Under the pieces are notes generated by a model that was not told the origin of the DNA, did not search any database, and worked only from the letters and a program-made list of their open reading frames with translations. Shown here one piece after another: positions 21,672-33,412 of a stretch of DNA of 64,000 nucleotides. How positions within the stretch are numbered: position 1 is the first letter of the stretch; each line of letters starts with the position of its first letter. The position numbers and the translations under genes were made by a program. This stretch comes from Diphasiastrum complanatum (lineage: Eukaryota; Streptophyta; Lycopodiopsida; Lycopodiales; Lycopodiaceae): NCBI GenBank assembly GCA_029204225.1, contig CM055100.1, positions 23,751,106-23,815,105 on the forward strand. The letters are read 5' to 3'.

Positions 21672-22026
21672 TGTGAGAGATTTCAACTAGTTTAGTCTAG
21701 TTTAGTCATATTTTGGTAAATTGTCAATATGAGGCCAAAACTCATTTTAGAGTTAGAGATAAAATTTTTGAAGTTATATTAGTTTAAAATACATTCAATA
21801 AACACTTTTTAAAAGTGTGTGAAAGTTGGTAGTCGAGTTTGAGAGAGATTCAAATTTGAACTTTGGGTAAATTGAATCTAGTCCCAAAAATAGTAGGGTT
21901 CACATTTTGGAGGGAAAGCCAAGTGGCCAAATAGGGCTTGGACCTGTTATAAAAGGGTGTAACTCATGGAGAGACACATCTTCTCTCTTCTCTCTCTCAT
22001 TTCATCATTATACATGGTTCTCTTTG
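21672..22026 (+). mobile_element. LTR of element N, interrupted
   Basis: Begins TGTGAGAGATTTCAAC immediately after the purine tract GAAGAGGGAG (21662-21671). It contains a TATA box (TATAAAAG, 21948-21955) in GTTATAAAAGGGTG, followed by a CT-rich stretch. At about 22026 it is cut by the LTR of the minus-strand copia I, whose sequence starts TGGGTTTAGAGGA on the plus strand. Confidence 0.65.
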
Positions 22027-22549
22027 GGTTTAGAGGATCGAAAAATTCAAGATCAAATTTTCTAGAAGTTTTCAGTATCGGATCGACTCAAAAAATTCTA
22101 TATTTTTCGCAGTAGTGTATATTTTTGAGTCAATGTATATTTTTCGATACTTGTAAATTTCGATACTATCGGTCTAAAATCCGACCCAAAGCCTTCTCGT
22201 TGACAGTCTACTTACTTTGTACATGCATTAACTGTAATGAGACGGTTGTAATAACTGCAACAAAAGGTAGTTGTAGATATTTTGTAGGATATCAATCCTA
22301 GAATCTTCATCAGAAAACTTCTTTTGATAATTTTCTTAATTTGATCAATCTTTTTGTAGCCAGCGTTATCACGCTCAACGACTGTAAGTTGAAGCTATCA
22401 CTTCAAGCATTGTAATCATTGTTTGATATTTATCAGAGTGCAAATTCTTCACTTTCACCTTCGGCCTTCTGCCTTCGCTTCGCCTTCGGCCTTTTCAACT
22501 TCAGGGAATTCCTGGAAAATATGGTTGCAAGAGTTCACCATTTCCAACA
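22027..22549 (-). mobile_element. 3' LTR of copia I
   Basis: On the minus strand it starts TGTTGGAAATGGTG at 22549, directly after the polypurine tract CAAGAGGGAG (22550-22559). It ends near CCTCTAAACCCA at about 22027. It includes unusual CTTCGGCCTTCTGCCTTCGC runs near 22460-22495 and repeated TCGATACT/ATATTTTT words near 22060-22170, which are partly shared with 5018-5110. Confidence 0.65.
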
Positions 22550-22639
22550 CTCCCTCTTGAATGTTGCAATTTTTCTACATGTCCAATCCCATTGTTTTTC
22601 TTTGTTTTGCGAACAATGATTTGTCGAGTGGCTTTGTCA

Positions 22640-25600
22640 ACAAATCTGCAACCATGGCTTCAGACTTTTATGTATTGAACACTCAGTTCTCCTTTTGAGA
22701 TCACGTTTCGAATGTAATGATGGTACTTCAGAGGAATGTGTTTGGTCTTCGAATGGAAGACTGGATCCTGGGACAAATATATGGCACTCTGAGAATCCAT
22801 CATCATAGTGCATGGTTCTCTTTGTTGTATGCCAATTGCATCCAGCATCATCTGCAACTACACTACCTCATTAGCCACCTTCGATGCTGCCACATATTTG
22901 GCTTCGCATGAGGATTGAGCTACAAGTGTTTTCTTTTTGCATATCCAACTGAATTTGCTCTGCACGCTATCGAACATCCTCCTATCACGGACTTGTTGTC
23001 ATCTATGTAGCTTGCCCAGCTTGCAGCAATGTAGTGTTGCACCTTGAATTCTTCTTCTGCTTTGTAGGTCAATCCTATACTTTGGGTGCCTTTCAGGTAT
23101 TGCAGAATTCTCTTTGCCATTTTTCAATGTGCTATGCCAGGGTTAGAGGAGAATTGACTCAATGCATAGACAGAGAAGCCCAAGTCGAGTCTGATATATA
23201 TTGTTAAATACATCATATTACCGATCAAGTTTTGGTATGGTATACCATCCATTTTCGATCTCTCCTTGTTTGTCGTTGGACAGTCCTGCTTTGACAATTT
23301 TGCTCCAACTATGAATGGTGTGGCTTTTTTTTGCAATCCAGCATTTGGTACTACTTCAACACCTTTTTGATGTATTCTGATTGACTCAGATGTATCATTT
23401 CTCTTATTCGATCTCTTTTGATTTGCAGCCCAAGACATTTTGTCGCTTCTCCTAGATCTGTGATTTCATAATTAGCAGAAATCTGACTCATGGTATCCTT
23501 GATTAGCATCAAAAAAATTTCTATAATTACAGAGTCATCTACAAAAATTGTTAGAATCACAAAGCTTCTTCCTACTCTTTTTATGTAGACATTACAATCT
23601 GGTTGAGTAGGAACGAAGTCTAGAGACTTCATAAGGTTGTCAAGCTTCTTGTACCAAGCTCATGATGCTTGTTTCAGACCATAGATGCATCGATGTAGCC
23701 GACAGGTGTACTTGCGATTGTCGGGGTCTTACAACTCCTTCAAGCTACTTCATGAATATTTCTTCCTCTAGATATCCATGGAGAAAGGATATTTTAACAT
23801 CAATCTGATGAATTTCCAAATTGTGTTGCATTGCATATGCAAGGAGTAGTCGAATGCTTGCCATCTTGACCATTGGTGAGTATGTATCGAAGTAGTCGAT
23901 GCCATACCTTTGTGTGTAGCCCTCGGTGACAAGTTTGGCCTTGTAGCATCCAACAGTGCCATCTGACTTCATCTTTCTTTTGTAAACCCATTTGCAGTCA
24001 ACAGTCTTCTTTCCTTCGAGAAGTGGCTCTAATGTGTATGCCTCATTTTGCCTCATCGACTCAATTTTTTCTGACATTGTCTGCTTCCAAAATTCTCCCT
24101 CTGGACTCAGGATAGTTTCTTGGTAGGTTGTCAGTTCCTCAGTGATGCTGCAGTATTCAACATCTGCATCTTCACTCCACTGAAGATTGTCGATGTATCG
24201 GTCTGCAGGTCTTCTTTGTCTTGTCGACCTTCTTGGTCCTAATTTTCGCTGCTGGTTCGTTTCTTCTTCCATAGGTTGATCTTCAGCTTTATGCTTTGGA
24301 GTCGGTGGCTCAACATTATGGTTCAATGTCTGACCTTGATCTCCCTCTTGAATTGACAGCAGTGTGAAGATCTCATGGCCTTTAGCTTCCTTCAATCCAA
24401 GAAATGTGAATTCATTGAACTTTATACATCTCTGCTCATTACCGTCTTCTTTGAGGTTGGGTTGTAGAGCCTGTAGATTTGTGATCCATTCGAGTATGTT
24501 TGTACTGACTTTTTGTCGAGCTTGGTTCTTTTTCTTTGAAAATGTGCATGTATGTTGCACATCCGAATACACGTAAATATGACAGATCAGGCTTTTTACC
24601 TATCCACATATCATATAGTGATATGTTTTCCAGGGTTGTTGTTGTCGATCTATTCTACAGGTGTACAGCTGTAGCTATTGCCTCAGCCCAAAATTGGCTT
24701 GGCAATTGAGCTTGTGCCATCATGCATCTCACTCCTTTGACAAGCGTCATGTTTCTTCGTTCTGCAACATCATTGTACTGTGGTGTGTATGCAAGAGTGA
24801 ACTAATGCTCTATTCCTTGTTCTTCGCAGAAGTTTGAGAACTCCTTGCTCTTGTACTCATCAACATCATCAGACCCGATGGTCTACACTTTCTTGAAGGT
24901 GTGTCTCTCTGTGAATGGCACGAACTTCTTAAAGAGTCGAACACTTCAAATTTCTTCTTTAAATAGTAGATTGTTGTCATCCGACTGTAATCATCAATGA
25001 ATGTCAAGAAGTAACTCGATCCCAAGAGGGAGTCGACTTTCATCGATCCACAGACATCTGAGTGGACGAGCTCAAGGAATTCTTTGGTTCTTTTTCTCTC
25101 ATGTACAAATGGAATTTGATGTTGCTTGCCCTTCTAACAGGCTTCACAGAAGTCGATGTCACGTCTGGATATCTTCGGACCTGTGACTATCTCTTTTCTG
25201 CTCATGTCGTAGAGGCTTTTTATATTCAGATGATACACGCTCTTGCGCCAGAGTTGATCTTCGTTCTCTAATGCATTTAGTATACTATCACAGCTGTTGA
25301 TAATCTTTGTTTGATACAGGTCACCTTCTCTAGACTTGATAGTTAGCAGCTTGTTTGATTTTTGCTCGATCATCCGGCATGCATTGCCATCGAACAGGAC
25401 TTGAATTCCGAGATCTACCATCTTCGAGACTGATAGCAGGTCTCTTCGCAATGAGGGTACATAGAGTGCTTCAGGCAACTCTGCTTGTCCCGACAGTGTA
25501 CATAGTTATAGGAATCCGATGCCTTCGACATCATGTTGGCTCCCGTCGCCTAATAATTGATCTATCGAGTTCTCTGTAGTTGATCAAGACATTTTTGTTG

Positions 25601-26139
25601 TAGGTGATGTGCAAAGTTGCTCCTGAGTCGATGACTTCGTCATAGTTGTGTTGTGTGTAGTTGGTCGAAGCCTCATCAAATATCATGAAGGCTTCGTCGC
25701 TCTTGTTTGTATCTTTCGACGATTCTGCAACATTGGCCTTTTTAGCCTTGTTCTTTCTTTTTGGGTTGTACTTGCATTTATATGATGAATGTCCTTTCTT
25801 CTTGCAGTGCATGCAAGGGATTGTCGGGTTGAATCATCATCTATCGGCTATGTGTCTCGGCTTTTGACAGTGATCACAGGAAGAGGTTTGTCGATTTTTT
25901 CTATCCTTTGTCGAAGACTTTGATTGAGTCTTGTCTAATCTTGGTTTTTTTTTTGTTTTTTTCTTTTCCTTCGTGAAAAGGGCCTTCTCCTGGTCGTTGC
26001 CTCCTTCTCTTTCATCTCTCATCAGTATCTCATCAACGACAAGACTGATAGCTCGTTCGAACGTCATGTCTGGTAAGCTCAGGATGAGCATTCTCAGTGG
26101 CTGATAGGATGTAGATAGAGACTTCATGAAGTATATCAA
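22640..26139 (-). pseudogene. nearly complete copia gag-pol relic (element I)
   Basis: Minus-strand order: gag end (25837-26139) with a knuckle CDHCQKPRHIADR lacking its last Cys; a second knuckle CMHCKKKGHSSYKC (about 25810); protease VIDSGATLHITYNKN (about 25620); GAG-pre-integrase with SKMVDLGIQVLFDGNACRMI and CEAC (25134-25478); integrase with LTFIDDYSRMTTIYYLKKKF (24810-25043); RT (about 23745-24200) with DCKWVYKRKMKSDGTVGCYK and IDVKISFLHGYLEEEIFMK, then FVDDSVII, replacing YVDDxxI (about 23550); and RNase H (22660-23120) with YIAASWASYIDDNKSVIGGC, where the Asp of the usual DADW is lost. Several frameshifts and stops make it inactive. Its 5' LTR is missing. Confidence 0.9.
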
Positions 26140-26177
26140 CTGTTGTGGTGTTGGGACCTATTGCTCCTGTCTAGATG

Positions 26178-26332
26178 TCCAACAAACTTGACCAACGTTT
26201 AAGACATGATCTAACCTACTCTAATGTGGCTTTCCCACGTGGATCCATGACCTCACACGTGTGGTACCCACTTATGTACATATTTACCTACTTTGACATA
26301 GCTAGATTTGCGAATATAGGCAATTTTTCACA
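26178..26332 (-). mobile_element. LTR fragment of the copia B family
   Basis: Matches 4245-4400 closely over the last 155 bp of the LTR, with ACTTGACCAACGTTTAAGAC, CCCACTTATGTACATATTTA and the terminus GCAATTTTTCACA. Only the 5' end of the LTR, in minus-strand terms, is present. It separates the gag of copia I from the fragment at 26356. Confidence 0.7.
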
Positions 26333-26355
26333 AATAATACACGAGCCCGAAGTGC

Positions 26356-26646
26356 TCAATGGTAGACAAGAGACCCGACGAGATGCATTTCAACGAATGT
26401 ATCTTCTTTGATATCTTTCGGAACTCTTACAAAGTGTGGAAGGTAAGTCCTTTTTTTATCCATGCCATCAATAACAATTCCAAAATATTTCTCGTGATAC
26501 TTCAAACATTTTTTTCTATGCTTTGTTAACTTTGCTCTTTTTTCAGCTTGTTGTTCTCGATGCACTCTACGGACTTCACTTACCTTACCTACATATTTAA
26601 AAATTCCAAAAGTCATCTCAAAGATCAAACTGACCTCCCTCGCCAT
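26356..26646 (-). pseudogene. fragment resembling a DUF7869-type transposase-derived protein
   Basis: A 96-residue minus-strand frame with a basic, helical first half (QQAEKRAKLTKHRKKCLKYH) and then YFGIVIDGMDKKRTYLPHFV and MHLVGSLVYH. The I-I-D-G-M-D-x-x-K-T-x-L-P-H-F pattern is one I associate with the DUF7869/transposase-like proteins found in many animals, oomycetes and seedless plants. The Asp residues would fit an RNase H-like fold. It is cut by a stop and the LTR fragment at 26332. The family call is from memory of the motif and is tentative. Confidence 0.4.
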
Positions 26647-27059
26647 TGAAATGTATAATTAAATCAGAGGACAAAGCAACAGAAAAAATATTCAACACTA
26701 TTAGAAATGGGACGTTCTACATGAGTTTTGTAAAACAACATGCTCATTTTGAAATTCCAACTCGACATAATAAATATTTTACAAGACTTTTTCTATTGAG
26801 AATTCGACAAGGGAATCCCATGAATCATTCTCACATTCATATATTGCTTGTAATACTACAGATCGATACCGGAGGGTATCGATACCCCATATTATTTGTC
26901 AAAAATGATCTCCTGATATTATATGTTGTGTCATATATAAAGTATTTGTCTCGTGACAAAATTCTATAATAGGTTCTGAACTGATTCTTAGCTATAAAAA
27001 AAAGTCAAATAATAACAGAGAACAATATGCCATATCGATCTAAGGTATCGTGGTTTATG

Positions 27060-27530
27060 GTGATACGATAAAATGATATCGGGTATTGATTTGCCATATC
27101 ATTTTGGCAAATGATACGAGGTCAATACGCGGTATCAATTTGTCATATCATATGTTACTTGTTCCTTCAAAATTGATAAATAACCTTCTCAATTGGTAAT
27201 TATGATATAGGATATTGATACCAGGGTAGAAACGATATGAGAAATCGATACTCGGTATCGATCTTCAGTATCATTATGTAAAATTGATACCTCAGATCAA
27301 TACGCAGTATCATTTTGCAGTATCAATGGTGACAAATGATACAAAAAATCGATACCGGGTATTGATCTTCCGTATTATTATGTAAAGATGATACCTCATA
27401 TCGATACGTGGTATCGTTTTGTGGTATTAATGGTGAAAAATGATATGGAAAATCAATACCGAATATCGATTTCACACATCAATTTGTATAATTGAGACCA
27501 TTTAACGATACGCAATATCATTTGATTTTA
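27060..27530 (+). repeat. ~104 bp tandem repeats with GATACC/TATCGAT palindromic words
   Basis: Units start near 27231, 27336 and 27440, with a diverged one near 27070. Each has AAATCGATACxxxGTAT(C/T)GATCTTC, then ATTATGTAAAxxTGATACCTCA, then GTATCxTTTTGxxGTATxAATGGTGA. Within each unit short inverted words (GATAC/GTATC) recur. The flanks (26865-27060) are AT-rich and contain related words. No coding capacity was seen. Confidence 0.75.
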
Positions 27531-27532
27531 CC

Positions 27533-28303
27533 TGTTGGGTGGTGTTATTAATATATTTTTCCGATTTTTGATGAACTTTTTAGTGGATCGAGCTAGGATG
27601 CTAATGCTCCGAAAGTTCCTAGGGTAGGTCTCGGTGTGTTAGCAGGTTCTAGAGAATCCCCAGATGTTGAGCCAAGCTGAAACACAGAGCATCTCTCACC
27701 CAAGACCGAGGAGGTCTCAGAAGGAGGAGAGCAGAAGAAGCAAAGAGCCGAGGACTAGCTAGGATGGCAGATTATTTCTATGTGAGCCTACATGGTGAAT
27801 CCCAGAGAAGGAACGACCATGTAGGAGCTGGTAATGTTCCTAGGCAATGTAAATAAGTGTAGACCCCTCTTAAATAAACTAGAGTGAGCCACCTTTTGAT
27901 GGTGACCTCTAGTGGAAGGGCTATTTCCACATGTAATTTCTAAATTAGTGGAATTGCCACTTAGGCTCCACATGGGCAGCCCTCTTGCTTATTTAAGGGC
28001 CCTCTCTCTTGTGAGGGAGATTTTATTGTATTGTCATTTCTCTTGCATGAATAAAGAAGATCCTCCACAAGTTCTTGACAATTGAGAAGCTCCTTGTTCA
28101 TGGCTATTGTCTTGAGTAAAATTCCTATGAACATGCTTTGATTTCTTGTTGTGGTTGTGGATTAATCAGATTTCTTGTTTCCTTTCTTGCAATGTGGAAT
28201 GTAGATGTGGATTAGCTTTCTTGTTTCTTGTTTATGTAATTTCAACATGCAGGTAAACTACATAGGCTGAGATTGTGGATCTGATCTTGCATATTCATCA
28301 ACA
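27533..28303 (+). mobile_element. possible LTR or promoter-bearing element
   Basis: Runs from TGTTGGGTGGTG to ATTCATCAACA, so the ends are TG...CA and partly inverted. Inside are a TATA-like TTATTTAAGGGC (about 27989) and AATAAAG (28050-28056) about 60 bp later, the order expected for the U3-R part of an LTR. No PBS, polypurine tract or matching target duplication was found, so this remains a guess. Confidence 0.3.
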
Positions 28304-29039
28304 ATCTTGTCCTTGACTGTTCTTGGGCATTGCAAGCATCAAGAAATGGGTGTTTCTTGATTATTGGGATGCTAGTATGTTGTAGGTAGTTAGTTTCTTG
28401 ATTCTTGTTTCTTGTTGTGTAGTTTAATCTTGATGCTTTTATGCTTCTCGACTTCTTAGAATAGTTTGGTAGATAGATTTGTAGATTGCTCTCTGATTCA
28501 AAATGTTAATCTGTGCTTGAGCAAGGATTGGTTGCATGGCTTGTATATGCATGTAGCCGGATTGGACGAAACTATTTCATCCCACTGACAAGCTGGGAAT
28601 TCAACCATTGAACTGACAAATAATCTCCCTGGAAACAGTTCTAAACAAGTAAACCCAACTGAAAAGAACTGAGTTCTAGAAACGGGCAAAAACACCCGGT
28701 TTCTAGAGCAAAAACCACCCAACGAATAAGAGATAAAAAGATAAACCATGTTCACAAATTCTGGCTAGAATTTGTGAACTTTTGGCACCTTTCTAACAAC
28801 ATTTTGATATGTCCTGCCAAAACATCTTTTTGAACTCTCACATACACATCTTCACCAACCTCGTCACCTTGGTTTCGACCGACGTACAGCTCCGTTCTCA
28901 ACCGAGGCTTCACGCTCCTTACCTGGCCGAGCTCCATGACTCACGTCTGGATCGGACCGAGCCTAGTTTCATTCACCATTGAAACACCATGACAACTCTT
29001 GACCGAGGCCCTAAAAAAAATATCATGCCATGTCCTGAG
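28304..29039. other. no gene recognised
   Basis: Contains TTTCTTG-rich sequence near 28340-28420 and GACCGAG words from 28870 that lead into the minisatellite. The open frames at 28498-28937 on the minus strand show no family features. Confidence 0.4.
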
Positions 29040-29440
29040 TTTGAAATCTCAACCGCTACTTATAGATCAAATCTCAATCGAGCATTTCATTGACACTTCA
29101 ACCGAGTAACTTAGTTGACACCTCGACCAAGTCACTTAGTTGACATCTCGGCCGCAAAATCTCAATCCAATTTCAATCGAGTGTTTTCAATCTGATCTCG
29201 ACTAAAGACTTGTGTCAGATCTCGACCAAGTGCATTCCGTTCAGATCTCGACCGAGCGCATTCCGTTTAGATCTCACCCGAGTGTATCCCTTCTAATCTC
29301 AACCGAGGACATTTGCTCAGATCTCAACCGAGGAATTCCAGTCAAATCTCGACCGGAGACTTCTGTCACATCTCGACCAAAGGCAATCCTTCGGATCTCA
29401 ACCGCATGTTTTCTATCAATTCTCAACCGAGCCTTTGAAT
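29040..29440 (+). repeat. ~25 bp degenerate minisatellite (GATCTCGACCGAG)
   Basis: About 16 imperfect units built on GATCTC(G/A)ACCGAG followed by a variable 11-13 bp part such as TGCATTCCGTTCA. The best-preserved units lie between about 29215 and 29340. Copies decay toward both edges. Confidence 0.8.
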
Positions 29441-29639
29441 ATACAATATAGACCAAGTCAACTCCAAAACAAAGTCCACTCTATTATTTGACTAGGTTCC
29501 AGTATTGGCCAATTACCATAGTTCTCACACCAGTTTCTTACAAAACCCTAACATCAAAAAATGTGCCATTTGGACAACCCACATTATTGAACCATGTCTC
29601 ATATTCTTGGGAAAAAAAAAAACCCAAAGTTACACAAGA

Positions 29640-31683
29640 CTCCACGAGACCTATATACTCAATCTTTAGGTACTCTAGAGTTGTTCTGGATCGTCCTTAC
29701 GATCAGAATTCCGCAGAGGACTATCCACCAGAGATGGTCTCTCCATCTATAGAACATACTCGATTCAATAGATATTCTAGGATGAAGTCCCAAGTCCATG
29801 AGCCATCAACCAACCCATTTGATATATGAGAAACCATGCGAGCTAAAGTGTCATACGATCGACCACACTTTCACGCTGCAGAATTATCCCACACACGCGC
29901 TAACCTAAATGGAGCTTTCGCAAATAATGCCCCACGCATTGAAAAACGTACTCCAAAGTTAGATTTACCTAAGTACAACGACAACACTGACCCTCAAAGA
30001 TTTCTTCAAGTCTTTGAGAATGCATGTGATGTCTATGGCGAGACATCACCAAAAGCCATGGTTCAGCTCTTCTTGATGACCATGATCGATCAAGCACGAG
30101 AATGGTTTTTTAACCTTGAGCATGAAGATAAACAAGACTAGTCACTCTTGAAGGAAGCATTCATCAAACGATTCAAGCCATTTCGTTTGATTGAAAGTTC
30201 TTTTTCAAGTTGAGTAACATCAAAATGACAAAAGATGAGAAAGTACGTGACTACATTGAAAGATTTAAAAGATTAAAAAGTCAGGTACAAAAACAACCAA
30301 CTGAATCTATGCTCATAATTTGGTCCCTCGTTGGTCTCCCACGATGGATAAGGCGTGAACTTTGCTCCAATGATGAATACACATCATGAAGGAAGCCATG
30401 TCTGATGCCATTCAGGAAAAAGACGAGGGATCCGATGTTGATGAGCCACGTGAACGGAGAGTACATCGTGTTGTCCAAGAAGCTTGACCAAATGAGAAAA
30501 CACGAGAACAATTATGGAAAACACAAATGGAGTTGCTTAACCAGCAACACCAACAACAAATGGAGAAACTCACGAAAGAGTTTCAAAATACTCTCAAGTT
30601 AATCCAGAGCTCGATGTCGGGTTAGTTACCCACTGGCCAAATCCATCACAGACGAGAAAATACTTGGTGCCCTCACTGTCGAGGTGCACACACTGGCAAT
30701 GAGTGCCCATCATACCAACCAGTCCCAGATACTTTCATAATCAAGTGCGACATTTGCGACTTCATGGGCCATACCTCACTCTATTGCTATTATAACCCGA
30801 GGAACTAGCATCACAACCAATCATGGGGCCATTATCAACCTCCTCGACAACAGTTTGTTTCACCAAACCAACACCAACACTACCCACCATGAAATAACCA
30901 AGTTCATATACAAGAGTTGCCCAAATAGTCTAGACATGAACCTCAACCACAACTGGCACTCTTAGGTCCACTCCAAGGGGACAACCTAATCTAGGAGCAC
31001 AAAAACATAGACACCCTCGAGAATCTGCACAAGATCACACATACAATCACGATACAACACTCTCATCTGCTAGTCCTCAACCATATCCAAGTGACAACTC
31101 ATGCTCGTGTAAACGAGATGAGTATTCCACGACCTCAGAAAGCCAAGCGCAACTCGCCATCCAAGATGGTTATGCTATTGCCACAGGACCAATGAGCAAC
31201 CGTTGTTTTATTTGTGGTGAAACTGGCCACTTCATGGTTGATTGTAGAGTTAAGAACCAATATCATGCAGAGTGTCCAGACTGTGTTCGCAAACACAGTT
31301 TCAAAGACTGTCCTAAACAACCTAACAGGATCCTTCCAGCACGTCATATACCATCCGAACCTGTTAGAGTTCTTACCCGAGCACAACACCAACACCAAGA
31401 ACAACAGCAACACATTGCCAAATCAGGTCACCATCAAGGAAGCCCCTTGACAGCTTCCACTTTACCCCAAGATTACCAAGACCCAAAAGTGGAACAAAGG
31501 CAAAGTACAATGAATTTAGAGATGAGAGGCCATTCAGTAAAAATTCGACAATCTTCAATTGCTCTTGAAACATGCAAAAAATTAAGACTTCAAACTTCCA
31601 AGGACTATTTAATTTGCTCGCTCCTATGCAATCGACAAGATGCAGCATTGCAGCTTTTGAGTTGGTCTCTGCAAAGAAGATAA
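29640..31683 (+). pseudogene. gypsy gag with multiple zinc knuckles
   Basis: The plus strand encodes a Retrotrans_gag domain (29836-30260): KLDLPKYNDNTDPQRFLQVF, then MTMIDQAREWFFNLEHEDKQ and EAFIKRFKPF. A Gln-rich linker follows, then Cys/His knuckles CPHCRGAHTGNEC (about 30668), CDICDFMGHTSLYC (about 30750), CFICGETGHFMVDC (about 31204) and CPDCVRKHSFKDC (about 31275). The last one and the following PARHIPSEPVRVLTRAQHQ match a gag piece at 60200-60345 on the other strand. In-frame stops (about 29827 and 30139) and frame changes make it a pseudogene. No pol follows before the microsatellite at 31895. Confidence 0.8.
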
Positions 31684-31891
31684 AGTGAGAAAGAGGCTTT
31701 TGTAAGTAATGTCTTTTACACCTTAGTACTTCAATTACGACTAGTTACAATTTTGTCTTAGGCTTAAATTAAAGCTAACTCTTCAAAGAGAATATCAATG
31801 TGGCATAGTATGTAACGTAGGTGTGTATTGAAACCTAAGGCTATAAGAGATTCATAAATAGAAATTGCATGGCACTTTCCAAATTAGAAAT

Positions 31892-32064
<173 letters not shown>

Positions 32065-32404
32065 ACTGAAATCTGCTCTCTCGTGCAAACTGAAATCTGC
32101 TTTTTGGAAGTGTATTTATTTTTGCATGTACTGCGATTTGTGTGCGAACTAAAATCTGCTACAAATTGCTTGCCAGTTTGTAAATCAGAAATCTGTTTCT
32201 TTTTAACTTTAGTTGTTGCACTTACGGAAACTAAGATTGGGAAAAAACTCTCTTGCTATATTTACTATACTTATATACTTGCATGCAGTTTGCATGCTAA
32301 TCAGCTTGTATGCTATACTTTTATAGTAACGATTGTTTTCAAAAATATCGAAATAAAAAATCATTGTTTAAATAACACTGAGCGAGCTTTGTATACTATT
32401 TGAG

Positions 32405-32580
32405 ATGTTTCATGGCAATTTGCAAATCGCAACTCTGAATTTCATTTTTCGTATTGCATTATCATTCGAGAGAAAGGCGAATCTCCCAGTTTATAATTTT
32501 GAGAGGAAAATCGCCACCTCTTCTTTTGGCATCTTACATTTGATCAAAAAGATGGCTCTCTAGCAACTGATTTTTCTTAA
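32405..32580 (+). repeat. diverged ~175 bp direct repeat, copy 1
   Basis: Contains TTTCATGGCAATTTGCA, then GAGAAAGGCGAATCTCC(C)AG and AAAATCGCCACCTCT. The same order appears at 33413-33590 with TTCCATGGCGATTTGCA, GAGAAAAGCGAATCTCCTAG and AAAATCACCACCTCT. Each copy lies a few hundred bp after a (CT)n array, so a larger unit was probably duplicated. Confidence 0.7.
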
Positions 32581-33054
32581 CAAATACTAACATTGTGGAA
32601 AGATCTCAAATATTTTACAAAACTTGTTCAGTGTTCTTTTAAACGACAATTTTTTATTCTCTGTTTATGAAAATAACAATTTCCTATTTTGGTTTTAGAT
32701 TCAGTAGGGCAATTTTCAAAATAAATAGTCATTTTCAACAAATAAAAACAAAGCAATTACAACTTTTTCAAGAAATTATTCCTTTGTGGTAAATTCTTCA
32801 TTTAAATCATCAAGCTAGGTCCGGAAAAAACTTTCTTTATCTTAAGATCAGTCCTTGCCAATTTTAATAGCTACCATGTGTAAGGATAATGGATTAGGAT
32901 TAGTAATTAACATCAACAATATTTTTATGTATTTCTATCTGTGAAATTGAAATAGATCCAAATTCACAAATCCCATTTCAAGTGTCATTTATATCATTAG
33001 ATAATGCCTAGGAAAACATTAAGATTAAGTTTCTTGTTAACATTAAATCTACCT

Positions 33055-33115
33055 ATTTTATTTCATAAATTAGAAAGTCCACATTACCTATTTTATTTTC
33101 ATAAATTAGAAAGCC
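33055..33115 (+). repeat. tandem duplication of ~36 bp
   Basis: CCTATTTTATTTCATAAATT(AGAAAG) is repeated back to back with one inserted T and slight end differences, just before the (CT)29 array. Confidence 0.75.
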
Positions 33116-33134
33116 ACATATGTGTGTTTCTAAA

Positions 33135-33140
<6 letters not shown>

Positions 33141-33198
<58 letters not shown>
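33141..33198. repeat. (CT)29 microsatellite
   Basis: An uninterrupted CT array of 58 bp, followed by the second copy of the ~175 bp direct repeat. Confidence 0.95.
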
Positions 33199-33202
<4 letters not shown>

Positions 33203-33412
33203 AACAAAGATATAGCTATCTATATCAATTTCTAGTTATTAATAAATATTTAAATATATTCACTCATTCAAATATTGATATGATGACTTTGAATTTGTAT
33301 CATATGGTGAACGATTCATTCTCGTGCTTAATAACTTGATTGTGATATTTTCAAATTTTATTATATTTATTTACTTTTTAAACAAGTTGGAGATTTTTGT
33401 GATTTCTTTGAC

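Noticed and set aside
26646-26969. Plus-strand 107-residue open frame
   Set aside because: AT-rich, no family features, and opposite or adjacent to the minus-strand transposase-like fragment.
26860-27530. CRISPR-like array
   Set aside because: The repeats are contiguous, long and degenerate, without spacers, and the DNA is eukaryotic.
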